Shown here in pieces: positions 1 through 11,345 of a DNA stretch of 64,000 bases (its first letter is position 1; the number at the start of each line of letters is the position of its first letter). Origin of the DNA: Cryptomeria japonica (lineage: Eukaryota > Streptophyta > Pinopsida > Cupressales > Cupressaceae); NCBI RefSeq assembly GCF_030272615.1, contig NC_081413.1, positions 21,020,501 through 21,084,500 on the forward strand. The letters run 5' to 3'. Under the pieces are notes generated by a model, which searched no databases, was not told where the DNA came from, and was given only the letters and a program-made list of their open reading frames with translations. The position numbers and the translations under genes were made by a program.

Positions 1-2984
1 GGCAATGTACTAGTTAATGATGCAATGGTTAACGAGTGCAATCTAAAACATGTAATGGAAATGAACATATGTATTGAATCCATCCTAATGAAAAAATTTA
101 GTCCAAACAAATGAAAACTAATAAATGAATGCAACCTAATGAATGAATGCAGCCTATGCATGTATGATGATGTGAAAATGCAAATGCAGATGTGTGTTTT
201 TGTGATGTGCCAACCATGGTAGAATAAAATAAGTGAATAGAAGAAGAAGGAGAGGGTGGAAGAATGAATAAATTAAAGTCTTAGGGATATGAAAGGATGA
301 ATGGGGGGAGTGATTTTTTTCTAGGTTAATATGCAGAGAGCATTCCTAAGTTTTGATATAGTGGTGGATTATATACATCGGATCAACTATAGAAGTTAGG
401 ATGTTACAAATATCTGATGCATGCACTAGACTCTCAAACAATAGGTTATCCGTATGCATGGAATTTTTTAGATGACCACAATGGATTATATGCAAGAATT
501 GTTGTATCACGTAAGAGAAACTATCCAACACGCCATACCAAAAATGGATCACCCAATATACACCAACCAATGAATACCAAGATATAGGATAATTAAGGCA
601 GTCTTAAATAGGTAATCAAGGTAGCCTTGAATATGTAATATAGGCATCCCTAAATAGGTAATTGGGGAAACCTTGAATAATCAAGGCAACCTTGAATAGG
701 TATTGGCATGGGACAAAAAATAAAAAACAAAGCAAAAAGATCAATCTTGCAAACATACCACATGGCCAAAACAAATCTCTTGCCAAGAGTAGGATGTGGA
801 TTTGGATAGAATTTGAGACACATTGGACACAATGGATCACTGAGAGGTGGGGTGAAACAGTGATTTAAACTTTTCTTCTCTAACAGAGAGATACCGGTAG
901 TATATGAAACAAACTAATTGCTAACTGGTAGCTCAAATAATGCAAACTAGGTGTGTAAATGGATTTGCTAAAAAATTAGCATAACACAAGTACAAGAATG
1001 CAACACACAACACGTACGAGGAAACCCCAAAGTGGTAAAAACCTTGGTGAGAAAAGTTGCAGGATCTTTTGCTCCAATCTTGCCTCAACAACACGTGAGA
1101 GGCAATTACTCACATCTCTATCAGAAACCACCGATAAACTAATGAAAGATCTCGGTATAGAGAATAGAACAATGAAATAGGAAGCCTTTCAACTTGATCA
1201 AGAAAACCAACAATTACAAAAGGACATATTTGTTGTGCAAGGGGAAGCATAAATCCAGAAGATTAAAATATTGCCATACAAATTAGTTGCAAAGAAATAA
1301 TACAGAGATTTAAATAAAAACAAAACAACACATAAGAAGCTGATTTACGTGGTAAAACCTTGACAAAAAATCAAGGAAACATACATGGGGCAAGGGTATC
1401 GATAATTTTATTGCTCAGAGAAAATAATTACAAGCTTCACAGTTGCCACAATTATAATTGCTTTTTTTATTGTTTTTTTCTTGTTTTATTGTTTTATTGT
1501 TGTCACAATCCAACAATATTGAGTAAAAAGTCATTACTTCACACAAAAGATGGCAAAATTATAGAATTGAATGCAAAAATGACTGATCTTAAGAATGCAA
1601 TCGATGTGCTGGAAGAGATTGCAAAAAATATATACCAATGTACTGAAAGCATATGGAGGTATAACCAAGGAGTAAGTGAAGAGAAAGGCAAGTGAGGAGA
1701 AAAAGGAGTGTAGTGGGAGAGTTTCTCATTGGAACCAAACAACCTTTATTGGCAATTCAATGTCATGCAATCTTCTAGACATTGAGAAGTCTAATGTAGA
1801 CAGATGCTTATCTACTGCCACAAAGAGTATCATTCTTCCTTCTAATACACTGCTTTCTGGATGGCTTTATGGTTGGTTTGGTGGGATAGTATAAATAACC
1901 ACCCTTTCTCCCAGTTCTCTGAGAAATGTATTACTCTAGAAGGGCAATGTCTCCAATTATTCATTATTTGAACTACCATTGATGTATACTCAAACAATTC
2001 CTTCACTACAATTAATTGCAGTCCTAAAATTCATTTATGAGATATCGTATTTGTAAATTATGTATATTTTGAATTCTAATTGATGTATACTCAAATTTTG
2101 ATCTCGGGATTTGTATACTTAAATTAAAAATGTGTTCAAAGTAACATATTTATAATCATCAATGATGAGATAATTTAATTAAAAAAACATTTAAATTTTA
2201 TTGTAGTGTTTTGAATAATAAGATGACCTCTAATCCATTATTATTATATCAATCACCTTGGCAATCTAGTATAAGAGCTATGTTACCCTTGCCTCATTCA
2301 ACATATGCATTATCTAAACATGTTACAGTATAATTGTTTAATATATCATTAATATTTTTTTTAATAATTAAGGAAATCAAAATCTAGAAGTTTAAACAAA
2401 AGATAAAATCATCAACTTATAATATCCCAATGACCCTCCAAAACCAATAATTTATTAGAGGTGTTGAGATCAAATTGTGCACATAGTTATACATATGTTA
2501 CATTATTGAAATTCTTCATAGATTTATCGATTAAAACAATTAACCCAATACTTACTCTAGCATTTTATTCTATAATTATATAGTAAGAATATGATTTTTA
2601 TACAAATGACAATATCATTATCCTAGAAAAATAATTTGAGATGCGTTATGCTAGAAAATTGTTCATACATAGTTTCAAGTATTAAGAACTTGAAATAAAA
2701 GTACTTATCTTTAGAACTTATGTTGATTTGATTATGTTATATGTAACCATTGTGTTAGAGCCCTAGGTTCTAGAAGGTGAGTGGCATTGTATTATTGAAG
2801 TATTTATGTCTTGTTAGCATATTTGAACCCCATTGATAGATTCATTATGATAAATATTATACTTTTGATTTATATTTGTAAAATTTTTTAGACTTATAAT
2901 AAATGAATGGTGATTATAAGAAATACATTTATGACTTTACTAGTTGATTCTTTTTTTTCTAACTATTGAATCCTTGGGTTTTAA
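1..2984. other. AT-rich non-coding stretch with LTR-like debris
   Basis: No convincing gene is visible. Around 600-700 there are short imperfect repeats of an AAGGCAACCTTGAATAGG-like word. Near 1,015-1,060 and 1,335-1,390 the minus strand reads GGTTTTTACCAC-type sequence, a wording common in the R/U5 end of plant Copia LTRs, so old LTR remnants are likely. TATAAATA at 1,890-1,897 could be a core promoter of such a remnant. The frame at 1,360-1,695 has low-complexity composition and no recognisable domain. Confidence 0.4.
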
Positions 2985-5726
2985 CATAAAGCTTTTGGAA
3001 CATTTATTACTAATCATATTATGTTTTGAATAAGAAATATTTATTCTAATGCTTTACTAATCCATTTTCTGTGAAAGCCCATTCTCTCCATTACCTGTCT
3101 TAAAAAGCTTCAATTGATCCTGTCGTAGCCCTTCATCATGTCCAATTTCAAAACTATTGCAAAGGTATTTTCCAACTTAATAGAGTGTAGAATTATGTGT
3201 GCCACCAATGCTCCTTTTGTTGTTTCTCTCCTCATGAAAAAGCCCCCTGTTGTTTGGATATAATGGCTAGAATAACCTTAGCCAATCTTGTAGCTATTTC
3301 TTTTATGAAAATCTTGTAAATAGTATTAGGGTGAACTCACAATACCGGTTCCCACTTTTTGACAATTTTGACACTTAAATGAAAATTTTGAAAAAAAACC
3401 TTCACTTTTCAACACCTATAGCTTTTAAACCGTTAAGAATTTGTAGATCATGTAAACTAGTGATTTGTAACATCTTGTTTGTAGATTTAAAATATATTTT
3501 TTTGAACAAATTTTATTGATTTTTCCATCTCCCTCAAAAAGTAGTTTTTTTATAGCAAACAACATTTTTTAAGAGTGATGTGCATCCCGAAACACATAAA
3601 TTTTATTCTATAAATGATAAAAACTTAATTCTTTTGAATTTTGGTTTGTAACATCAATACACAGGGCATGCGGCTAGTTTGATAGTGATATGTTGAATAT
3701 TTTTTTATTTTATTAAGTTTTGAAGTCCGACTAATTATAATTTAGCTATAGGTGTACGTTTGAACACATAACTTGTTCTATATATATCAAAATTTAATTT
3801 AATTTTATTTTGTTAGAAAGAAAACATCAATACCTAGTGGATAAAATAAAAAAATATTAATGAAATTAAATATATTAAAAATTATACTATTTGGAAAGCT
3901 TATAATAATGACTAAATAATTAAAAAATAAAACTTCTTAATGAATTCATTTGATCCCCCAAAAGCTAATGTAAAATTGGTTTTTTATCAGAATTTGATAG
4001 ATGCAAAGGAGAATCCATTGCAAGTATGACTTAGAAGTAGAGAGGTTCTATCCAAGAAATTTTGATCAAAGAGCCTTTGATCTAACTCTCTTCAATTAAT
4101 TACTTCATTGGGACCTCTTAAAGCTTAAATCATTATATTTTCTAAAAACTATATGATTTCAACAAAAAACAAGATGTACTAAAAAGTGGGAACCAATATT
4201 GTGACTTCGCCCATTACACAATGAGATCAAATGGAAACATACAAATGAATCTGGTTGACGGCACTTCAGTATGAAGGTGATGAAAGTAGTGTTAAATTGT
4301 TTCAACATAGAACTATGACTTCTAGATTCTTCCACAACCCTCCAAATATCTATTCTCATAAAATCCCTGCACTTGTGAAAGAGAAAGAGGTTAAGACATC
4401 TGAGTCTAGTGCCTTGTCTGCTACCATTGCAAACATTGTCTTCTTGATTTCTTCTAATGAAAAGGGTTCCATTAATATAAAATTATCTTGTTCAGATACC
4501 AGCTTGAGAATGCAGTCTAAAACCTTTTAATTATCCACATCAATCTTAGGCGAAGAATTTAATAGGTCTACAAAGAGCCTAACTGCTTCCATTTGAATGA
4601 GGGCCTCCTCTTTAAGAATAGTTCCCAAACTATCCTTAATTTTAAATATTGCACTTCTGTGCCTTTTTACTTTGGCTGATGCATGAAAAAAACTATTATT
4701 CATATATCCCTCTTTCCGCCACAACTCATGGGACCTTTGTCTCCAGTAGATTTCTTCTCTAAGAAGAACTTCCTCAAGTTTCTCTTTCAAATCATTTTGA
4801 ACTTTTTACACCTTCTTTGGCAACCCATTATAGATAACATATTCATTCCATTGGTCTAGTTGAAACTGAATATTTCTTTTTTCTGCAAATATGTTACCAA
4901 AACAATCTTGCTTCCAAGTTTTAATTTTGAATTTCAAGAAGCTTAACTTCTTATCCAATAGTAGAATCCTATATCCCTCAATGAACAGACTCTCCTTCCA
5001 CCATTTCTGAATTAATACCATGAAGTTCTTATCCTCAAACTACATCTTCTCAATCTTGAAATATGATTTTAGTCTGAAGCCATTAGCCACTCTTGATATC
5101 TCTAAGTCAATTGGAAAGTGGTCTGACCCTGTCCAAGTGAGGATTTTCAAAACACAACATCCCTACTTCATCACCCACTGAGGATTGAGAAAAAATCTAT
5201 CCAATCTTACCCCTACATGGTGAACTCCCTTTCTCCTATTTGACCATGTGGAAATCCCATTAGATGGAATACAATCAAAAAGTGCATTCCCATAAAAAAA
5301 AGTCCCTAAAATCCTGTGTCACTTTAGGGGATGGCTCCCCACCACCAATTTTATCTTGGGGCCCCAAGGTTGCATTGAAATCTCCCCCCAAGATCACCTT
5401 GAGGGGCTCTAGATTCAGTAAGGTCTCTGACAACATCAAAACATGAAACCTCCCCAACTATCCAATTTGCATTTGTGCTCAGTAGTTGAAGTTAACATTT
5501 ACTATGTTTCCATAAAATTCCTAGGCCCCCTAATGTACCAATGGAAGGGGAGAGAAAAAAATGACCAATATTTCCAAATTTTGAAGAACTTTTCCCCCAC
5601 TTCATGAGAAAATTTAGTTTCTTGCAGTTAAACAATATTGGCCCCATGCATCATGATCTAGTCCTTGATGATTCAAGATTTGTTAGAGGAATTTAAGCCT
5701 CTAACATTCTAGGATATTAGACTCAT
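2985..5726 (-). pseudogene. LINE ORF2 pseudogene (endonuclease and reverse transcriptase)
   Basis: This is the remnant of the polyprotein that nicks DNA and copies LINE RNA. The start codon at 5,726-5,724 overlaps the ORF1 stop. The apurinic-type endonuclease is recognisable from GGDFNATLGP (about 5,275-5,457). Linker-helix fragments lie at 4,806-5,021 and 4,527-4,790. Early reverse-transcriptase motifs follow at 4,159-4,359, ending in ISLCN. After the inserted element the frame resumes with TIYKIF (about 3,310-3,328), and motif A reads LDMMKGYDRI near 3,107-3,137. The Asp of motif A is kept. The YxDD motif, thumb and C-terminal Cys-rich region are missing or unrecognisable, so the 3' end is lost. 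Frameshifts and stops are spread throughout. Plant L1 clade is the best fit. Confidence 0.8.
3329..4212. mobile_element. 884-bp non-autonomous TIR element (MITE-like) inside the LINE
   Basis: The ends form inverted repeats of about 32 bp: the left starts GGGTGAACTCACAATA and the right, read on the minus strand, starts GGGCGAAGTCACAATA. Both continue into GGTTCCCACTTTTT, with about 28 of 32 positions matching. ATTA flanks both sides (3,325-3,328 and 4,213-4,216). The interrupted LINE proves the insertion: keeping a single copy of the flank restores an uninterrupted reverse-transcriptase motif. The interior is AT-rich with no transposase frame, so the element is non-autonomous. The 3-4 bp duplication and GGG ends fit PIF/Harbinger-like elements best, but the superfamily is not certain. 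Confidence 0.85.
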
Positions 5727-5752
5727 TGTGCCCTCGGAGAGCCATTTACTCT

Positions 5753-5757
5753 CCTTC
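5753..5757. repeat. Target-site duplication of Gy-A (left copy)
   Basis: CCTTC lies directly outside the left LTR. The identical CCTTC lies outside the right LTR at 13,536-13,540. A perfect 5-bp duplication is the length expected for a Ty3/gypsy integrase. Confidence 0.95.
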
Positions 5758-6623
5758 TGTAAAGCGGAAAATCGCGGTCGAACCCTAGTTGGTCTCCCCT
5801 CTTCTAACTCCTAGGAGAGAGAAGGGAGGTTCGCTAGGATTCGATGGGTTTTCACTTAGGGGGAAGACTTTACATTCAAAAGAGGGGTTGAAACTCATAA
5901 GATTCAATCCCACACGATGTAAGATTAGATGCTAAATGAATTTCAAGGGTTAGGAAAGCAAGGCTACCCTCTTTTGTAAAGAATGTTGATTAAGGAAATT
6001 AAGCTAAGGATGCATAGAAAGTCATAAATATTCGCTTATAAACTGAGTTCGGGTTATAGGATGAAGCTGCGGACCTGGAATTAGCAGTAAAATGTTGATA
6101 CGGCGTTGTCCTGCAAATTTGAGCAAAAGTTGTCGGGACGATGGCGCCCGGCGCCACGGTCCTCCGAAAAATCCGCGAAATGAAGGGGGATCTGTTCGTC
6201 TCTGCACAAGGATTCCAGATCTTCAATTTCAACCGCGTACCTGCAACCTACACATAGAAAAGCGAAGACGATTGGGGGGTTAGGGATTAGGGGTTTGCCT
6301 TTAGGTCAAACCCCGGTTTTGGAATTAACCAAGAAATGAGCAAGTGCTGTAAATGTAAATGACTGTAATGTAAAACAAGTACTAATACCTTGTTCTAAGG
6401 ATGTTTGTATCCTTATGTGCAAAGGTTTAGATGTTGTATGTTGTAGTATGTAGTATGAAGTATGTGATCTCCTCTTCAATGGTTGAATCCTTGTCTTGAA
6501 TGCAACACTTAGCCTTGAATGGAGACTTGGAATGATCAATGGCTTGAATGCTTGAATGCTTGAATGCTTGAGTATAATTTCCAGGCTTTTTCCATCATCA
6601 TCGAATGAAAGAGGAAAATGTAG

Positions 6624-6632
6624 TTTATATAC
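6624..6632 (-). promoter_or_regulatory. TATA box in Gy-A left LTR
   Basis: On the minus strand this reads TATATAAAC. The same word lies at the matching place in the other LTR (13,174-13,182). It is the only good TATA motif in the LTR on the gag-coding strand and probably sets the U3/R boundary, with transcription starting some 25-35 bp further left. Confidence 0.6.
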
Positions 6633-6751
6633 TTGTCATTTAGGGCTGATAGACTGATTTTCCCGACCTTAGGCCGACCAGGGAAGTATATTTCCAAATT
6701 GCAATCAAAAAGACCCGATATCACTTAGGAAACTGGGCCCAAAATAGGACC

Positions 6752-6782
6752 CAGGGACCAGGGCGCTGGGCGCCCTGGTCCC
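6752..6782. repeat. GGGACC-GGCGCC palindromic unit, one copy
   Basis: GGGACCAGGGCGC meets its inverted counterpart GCGCCCTGGTCCC with a short loop between, so single-stranded DNA or RNA could form a strong hairpin. The right LTR has two units here (13,302-13,363), which explains the 31-bp LTR length difference. Confidence 0.85.
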
Positions 6783-6953
6783 ACCTCCCGGGACATCAGG
6801 GTGCAAGGAGGTTCAGGCCAGGGTGCTTGAAAAATGCAGTTTTCAGTGTCGTGAGTGAGTTTTGGGGTCTCCATTTAGGTTGCGTGTTGCGTCGCCATCG
6901 TGAAGACCGAAATGCAGTCGAAATTGCAAGTGTCGCAATTTTAGGACGCTACA

Positions 6954-6968
6954 TTTAGCCCCCACTTT
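6954..6968 (-). promoter_or_regulatory. Polypurine tract of Gy-A
   Basis: On the minus strand AAAGTGGGGGCTAAA directly precedes the LTR start TGTAGCG. This is where plus-strand DNA synthesis should be primed. Gy-B has the identical 15 bases at 53,942-53,956. Confidence 0.85.
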
Positions 6969-7699
6969 AGCGGGAGTATGTATGCTCATACTTCCGGTAA
7001 AGTACAAGGAAACAACGTTGAAAGACTTTCACCACGTCAAGGAGGCAAGATACACCAAGCCCCCAGTGGACTAAGGATCTTACGACTTCGATTGATAAAG
7101 TAAAAGGGAAGATCACGAGGGAGAACCATGACTGTCAGTAGTAAGGTTCCCTCACTATGAGTCATGCAAAAGAAATACCAAAAATCTTCAAGACAAAGCT
7201 AAGTTTGCCAAGAAATTTTCAAGTATCTTTGAAAGGATAGACAGGGTGTATGCCCCCCTACATTAAAGCGATCGCACACGCCTCAACGGGGGTGATTGTT
7301 TTAACGTAGTGATATACATAAGAAATGAGAAAGGAAAAAGGAGCACATTATCACAAGGATTTAGCCCCCAAGTGTGAGATAAGCCCAAGGATAATAGACA
7401 CAAAACACAAAGCACGAGGTGACTTCGCTTTCCTTGGGGTCAGTATGTTGTATGATAAGTCATGTATATATATCATATGTATGTATGCATAATTGTTCTT
7501 CATTCCCCAATCAAGGAAGGTCACCTAGAAGAAGGGAACACATGTGTCTTTTGAGTCAACATGAGAGAGACCAAAGAGATCTCAATGCTTTGCATCGTCC
7601 TCAAGTAGACAACACTAAGGACGACAAATAGAAGAATGAGAATAACATATAGAAGAAGTAACAAAAGAGAGGGGGAGAGAGTCTGTTATGCTAATGTAA
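6969..7699 (-). other. Gy-A 3' untranslated region
   Basis: This 730-bp stretch lies between the gag stop and the polypurine tract. It shows no coding capacity and no trace of pol. Short words such as GCCCCCAG near 7,060 recur at the same relative place in Gy-B (about 54,050), so the region is of common origin in both elements. Confidence 0.6.
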
Positions 7700-10600
7700 C
7701 TAGTCTAGCATGTCATCTACCCCCCGATCTTGCTGATCAATGTTTCGGGAAGGCAGGGAACACGCTAGAGGAGGAACATCCAACACAGCAGATGGAGCTA
7801 TCACAAGATCCAAACAAGGGCTATGTTCATGTTCCAAGCCACATTGTTCTTGTCTAGGAGCTAGGATAAGTGCTTTAGAAAATTCATTAGATAAATGGTT
7901 ATCAACATCAACAAGTTCATATTCACTATCAGAAGCAAGAGGAGTAATATTTTCATCTATATCATCATCAAGATTTATAAAAATAGGATCTTTAACTCGC
8001 ACAGGATCAAGACCATCATGCATCTTATGTTTAGGAGATTTAGGCTCAATATCTGGCTGAGGAGAAAATGGAATAATGCTTGTTGAACGTGTTTTTGGAG
8101 ATTGCAAAGTTTGAGAAGCAGCTGCTTGAGCCCTAAGATGACGCTTTCGTCGACGTTCCCGTGCAGAACGATTACGTCTAGTCTTAGTAGGAAGTGTAGA
8201 AGATAGAGGAGGAGGAATGTTCTCATCCCTATCACTTGGGTGTTTAGGTTGTGGTCTCTTAGGCTGGATAATAGGAGAAGAAGAAGGTCTCTTCTCTCTA
8301 TAGAAGGCAGGAGGAGGAACTGCTCCATATAAGGGAAGAATTCTTGGTTTAGGAAGAAGACCAAGTCCATCATGACGAGGAGGTATAGGTCTACTTTTAG
8401 AAGATTTATTAGGCATAGACATAGTCGCATCCATAGGGACGGGTTGGGAATCTTCTTGGGGAAAGACATTAGTTTTGTCTTTCAAAGGAAGAATTTCCTT
8501 CTCAAGAATGATAGGAATGTCAAGTTTAGGTGCTCTAGGTTCACTTAGAGATAGGATCATATCTGTTTTCCACTTTTGATAAGATTTGAAAAGATGATCA
8601 CTTCGCGGAGGAAGAGATTGGAATTGTTTAGGCCAAAAGTAATCTATAGGAACACTAGAAGTTCTTTCAGCTGGTTTAAAGAGACTATGATTGACAATAA
8701 CGACTTCACCATTATGGGGAAATTTCAAACACTTGTGAATAGGAGAAGCAATAGCTTTCATGGAAGATAGCCAAGGATAGCCAAGCTTCACACGAAATTG
8801 TTCAGAAGATGGAATAATAGCAAAGTTCACATCAAGAGATTTGTTATGGAACTCAATGGGCAATGTAATAGAACCAATTGCAGGAGAAGAAAATGCATCA
8901 AATAATTTCACAATCACATCTGTTTTGTCATAGATCACTTGATTCAATTGCAAAGTAAAAAGAAATTCTTCAGTAATAACATTAACCATGCATGAAGGAT
9001 CAATAAGCACTCCACGGCAAGGCATATTCTTGACTTTTGCAACTATGTATAAAGGACCATCAGGTGCCCTAATGGTTTCTCTAGAATCAAATGTGATGGA
9101 AGGTTCTTTAGGGTTTTCTTGCTGCTCTACAAAGTTAATCACATTCGGAGTCATAGACACAAGACCATCAGATGAGAAAGAGGAATCATTAGCCTCAATC
9201 ACATTAGAAGTATGAGAAGTATGAGAAGGTAATGGATCAGTAAAAATATGAAGATTTTGGTTAGGAGGAGCTACAGATGTGTTGCCTTTATCATTCACTC
9301 CAGAAACAGAAATAGTATTATTATCAATCAAATCTTGAATTTTACCCTTTAGAGAAAAACATTTTTCAGTATCATGCCCAGGCTGACGATGAAAGTGACA
9401 AAAAGCTTTGTGATCAAAATAAGGTGAAGTAATCTTTGCAGGATCAATTTGTCTTATAGGAGGAAGGGTAAGCACATTTTGTCCCAATAACTTATTCATA
9501 ATATCATGCAATGATTCATTCAAAGGAGTATACTTTCTTTCTTTCTTGAAAAATTTAGAAATAGGAGGCACACCTGATGCTGCATTCACATTGTTGTTGA
9601 TGATGTTTTCATTGAATTTGATGGAATCTCTGTTCGGTTTAAACTTCCCAAATGGTTGTTGACTGCTATCACCCTTATCACTCGGAGCCATAGGATGTGA
9701 TTGTTCCATTTGACTCACAGTCAGTTGATAATTGTGAAGAGTGGCGCACAACTGTTGGAAAGAAGTAAACTCAGAAAACAGAAGTTTGTCTCGAATATCT
9801 TTTTGTAAATTAGAAATAAAGATTCTTTGAATATCATTATCAGGCACTGGAAAAGAAATTTGAGCATACAAATGCTTATATCTACCAATGAAATCAGTCA
9901 CTTTTTCTTTAACACCTTGTTTACAATGCATTAAATCAATCAAAGTAACTTTAGGACTTATGTTGTTTTGAAATTGTTGAATGAAAGCATTTGAAAGTTG
10001 TTCGAAAGAAGTAATAGAATAAGAAGGCAACGAGCAATACCATTGTAGGGCTTTGTCTCTTAATGTTCTAGTGAACAGTTTTGCAAGCAACCTTTGGTCA
10101 TAAGCAAAATCAGTACATATTGTTTGAAAAGTCTTAACATGTGTTAGAGGATCTCCTTTACCATTATAAAGCTCCAAATGCGGGATTTCAACATGCTTAG
10201 GAGGAATAGCTCGAACAATGTCAAGAGAAAGTGGGCTCGCAACATCAAATGTGGGCACACTAAACTTAGATTGATTCATAGAGGCAATTTGTTGCTGTAA
10301 AGAAGAGACAGTTTGTGCAAGATTATTAATAGTAGCTTCAGTCGAAGAGTTCATATTAGGTGTGTTAGATTGAGATGGAGGTGTGATGTTATTGAAAGAT
10401 GGTAAAGAGTAAGGTGGTGGGACTCTATGATAGTCAACCATAGGGGATGATTGGATAGGAGGAACACTACAAGGAGGAATGGAATGGTTAAATGAATTGC
10501 CCCCTTGTGTCATGTTCATTTGTGAAGATGTAATAGGAACACTTATTGAAGGAATGAATGAAGAAGTCGGATTAAATGAAGGAATAGGGTTAATTGAAGA

Positions 10601-11134
10601 AGGAGGATTGCCCCCATGACTGGTAATCACAGGAGGAATGTCTTGTATAGAGGTAGCCATGATGTTTGATGTAAAGGTAGGTAAACTAGCAATAGAAGTG
10701 GTCAAAGGAATAGAATGATTGACTTGTGTAGGAGGTTGTGTATAACCTAAAGATTTAGTACAACTCTTCATAGGCATCACATTCGAATCCACAATGTGTG
10801 CGATACCATGTAAAACATCAATTCCATTCTTATCACTTTGAAGCATACGTTTTAGACCCTCAATTAAAGGAAGAGCTTGACTATCGGGATACTCATGAGA
10901 CATCCATTGGTGAAAATCGTCAAATTGGTTATCCAATTTGGAAAGTTGTTCAACAGAAACTTCATGGGGAGCTTCTTCATCATTAGGAGGATTAGAGGAA
11001 TTACCCATGTCCTCGTTAAAAAGACTACTCAAATTAGGTTCCATCTCCTCAGTAGTTAAACCTCGGAAAGACTTAATTCTACGGCTTCGTCTAACGGGAA
11101 TAGTGTAAGTAGGGCTTATTGTTGTAAAACTCAT
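7700..11134 (-). CDS. gag: Gag protein with degenerate protease-like domain (1,144 aa, intact)
   Basis: Gag assembles the cytoplasmic virus-like particle that packages retrotransposon RNA. The frame is uninterrupted. Residues 1-300 are Pro/Ser/Asn-rich with a basic start (RRSRRIK) and a short coiled coil near 265-290. The gag core is at about 310-480 (LYNGKGDPLTHV, ALQWYCSLP). A His/Cys motif, CHFHRQPGHDTEKC, lies at 579-592 and replaces the classic zinc knuckle. A retropepsin-like fold follows at about 690-800, but the expected Asp-x-Gly triad is Asp-Pro-Ser at 712-714, so proteolysis is doubtful. The C-terminal 300 residues are Pro-rich and carry a basic run (RRNRSARERRRKRHLR) that resembles a nuclear-localisation signal. 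The frame stops without any pol. The first ATG of the open frame is taken as the start; it follows a GA-repeat. Tat-lineage assignment is by motif. Confidence 0.92.
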   Translation of the reverse strand: MSFTTISPTYTIPVRRSRRIKSFRGLTTEEMEPNLSSLFNEDMGNSSNPPNDEEAPHEVSVEQLSKLDNQFDDFHQWMSHEYPDSQALPLIEGLKRMLQSDKNGIDVLHGIAHIVDSNVMPMKSCTKSLGYTQPPTQVNHSIPLTTSIASLPTFTSNIMATSIQDIPPVITSHGGNPPSSINPIPSFNPTSSFIPSISVPITSSQMNMTQGGNSFNHSIPPCSVPPIQSSPMVDYHRVPPPYSLPSFNNITPPSQSNTPNMNSSTEATINNLAQTVSSLQQQIASMNQSKFSVPTFDVASPLSLDIVRAIPPKHVEIPHLELYNGKGDPLTHVKTFQTICTDFAYDQRLLAKLFTRTLRDKALQWYCSLPSYSITSFEQLSNAFIQQFQNNISPKVTLIDLMHCKQGVKEKVTDFIGRYKHLYAQISFPVPDNDIQRIFISNLQKDIRDKLLFSEFTSFQQLCATLHNYQLTVSQMEQSHPMAPSDKGDSSQQPFGKFKPNRDSIKFNENIINNNVNAASGVPPISKFFKKERKYTPLNESLHDIMNKLLGQNVLTLPPIRQIDPAKITSPYFDHKAFCHFHRQPGHDTEKCFSLKGKIQDLIDNNTISVSGVNDKGNTSVAPPNQNLHIFTDPLPSHTSHTSNVIEANDSSFSSDGLVSMTPNVINFVEQQENPKEPSITFDSRETIRAPDGPLYIVAKVKNMPCRGVLIDPSCMVNVITEEFLFTLQLNQVIYDKTDVIVKLFDAFSSPAIGSITLPIEFHNKSLDVNFAIIPSSEQFRVKLGYPWLSSMKAIASPIHKCLKFPHNGEVVIVNHSLFKPAERTSSVPIDYFWPKQFQSLPPRSDHLFKSYQKWKTDMILSLSEPRAPKLDIPIILEKEILPLKDKTNVFPQEDSQPVPMDATMSMPNKSSKSRPIPPRHDGLGLLPKPRILPLYGAVPPPAFYREKRPSSSPIIQPKRPQPKHPSDRDENIPPPLSSTLPTKTRRNRSARERRRKRHLRAQAAASQTLQSPKTRSTSIIPFSPQPDIEPKSPKHKMHDGLDPVRVKDPIFINLDDDIDENITPLASDSEYELVDVDNHLSNEFSKALILAPRQEQCGLEHEHSPCLDLVIAPSAVLDVPPLACSLPSRNIDQQDRGVDDMLD

Positions 11135-11224
11135 GCATCAGAGAGAGAGAGAAGATTTTGATCTTAGAGGTAGCAATTTTCAGTAAAACCAGCCAATCTT
11201 CCAGATTTAAGCTGTTAAATACAA

Positions 11225-11345
11225 TCACAACAGTCTCCCGAAATTTCGGAAAAAATGTCCGGGACCGTGGCGCTCGGAGTGCAACACGGTCCTTGCAACT
11301 TTTTTCGAAATTTGCAAGGATGAAAGGTATGATGATTTTAGAGCT
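11225..11345 (-). repeat. Leader module, copy 1
   Basis: The core at 11,259-11,292 reads GGGACCGTGGCGCTCGGAG followed by TGCAACACGGTCC. The flanks include GAAATTTCGGAAAAAATGTC on one side and GATGATTTTAGAG on the other. It matches copy 2 at 11,845-12,000 and the Gy-B LTR segment near 53,520-53,690. Confidence 0.75.

Larger units (their letters stand above)
5758..6953 (-). repeat. Gy-A left LTR (3' LTR of the element)
   Basis: The 1,196-bp LTR starts TGTAAAGCGG and ends GACGCTACA on the plus strand. In element orientation it starts TGTAGCGTC, as does the Gy-B LTR. It carries a minus-strand TATA box at 6,624-6,632, a short GAATGCTT repeat near 6,545-6,570, the GC-rich palindromic module at 6,133-6,173, and a single GGGACCAGGGCGC unit at 6,752-6,782. 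Small frames inside it are not genes. Confidence 0.95.

Noticed and set aside
1360-1695. 111-codon plus-strand frame
   Set aside because: Its middle is a low-complexity F/Y/C-rich run from T-rich DNA, and no domain or homologue is recognisable.
6092-6283. 63-codon frame in the Gy-A left LTR, repeated at 12,643-12,834
   Set aside because: It exists twice only because the LTR exists twice. It crosses the palindromic module, and overlapping frames on both strands read equally well.
7975-8469. 164-codon frame inside gag on the same strand
   Set aside because: It is a Leu-rich out-of-frame reading of the Pro/Ser-rich gag tail, fully inside the 1,144-codon gene.
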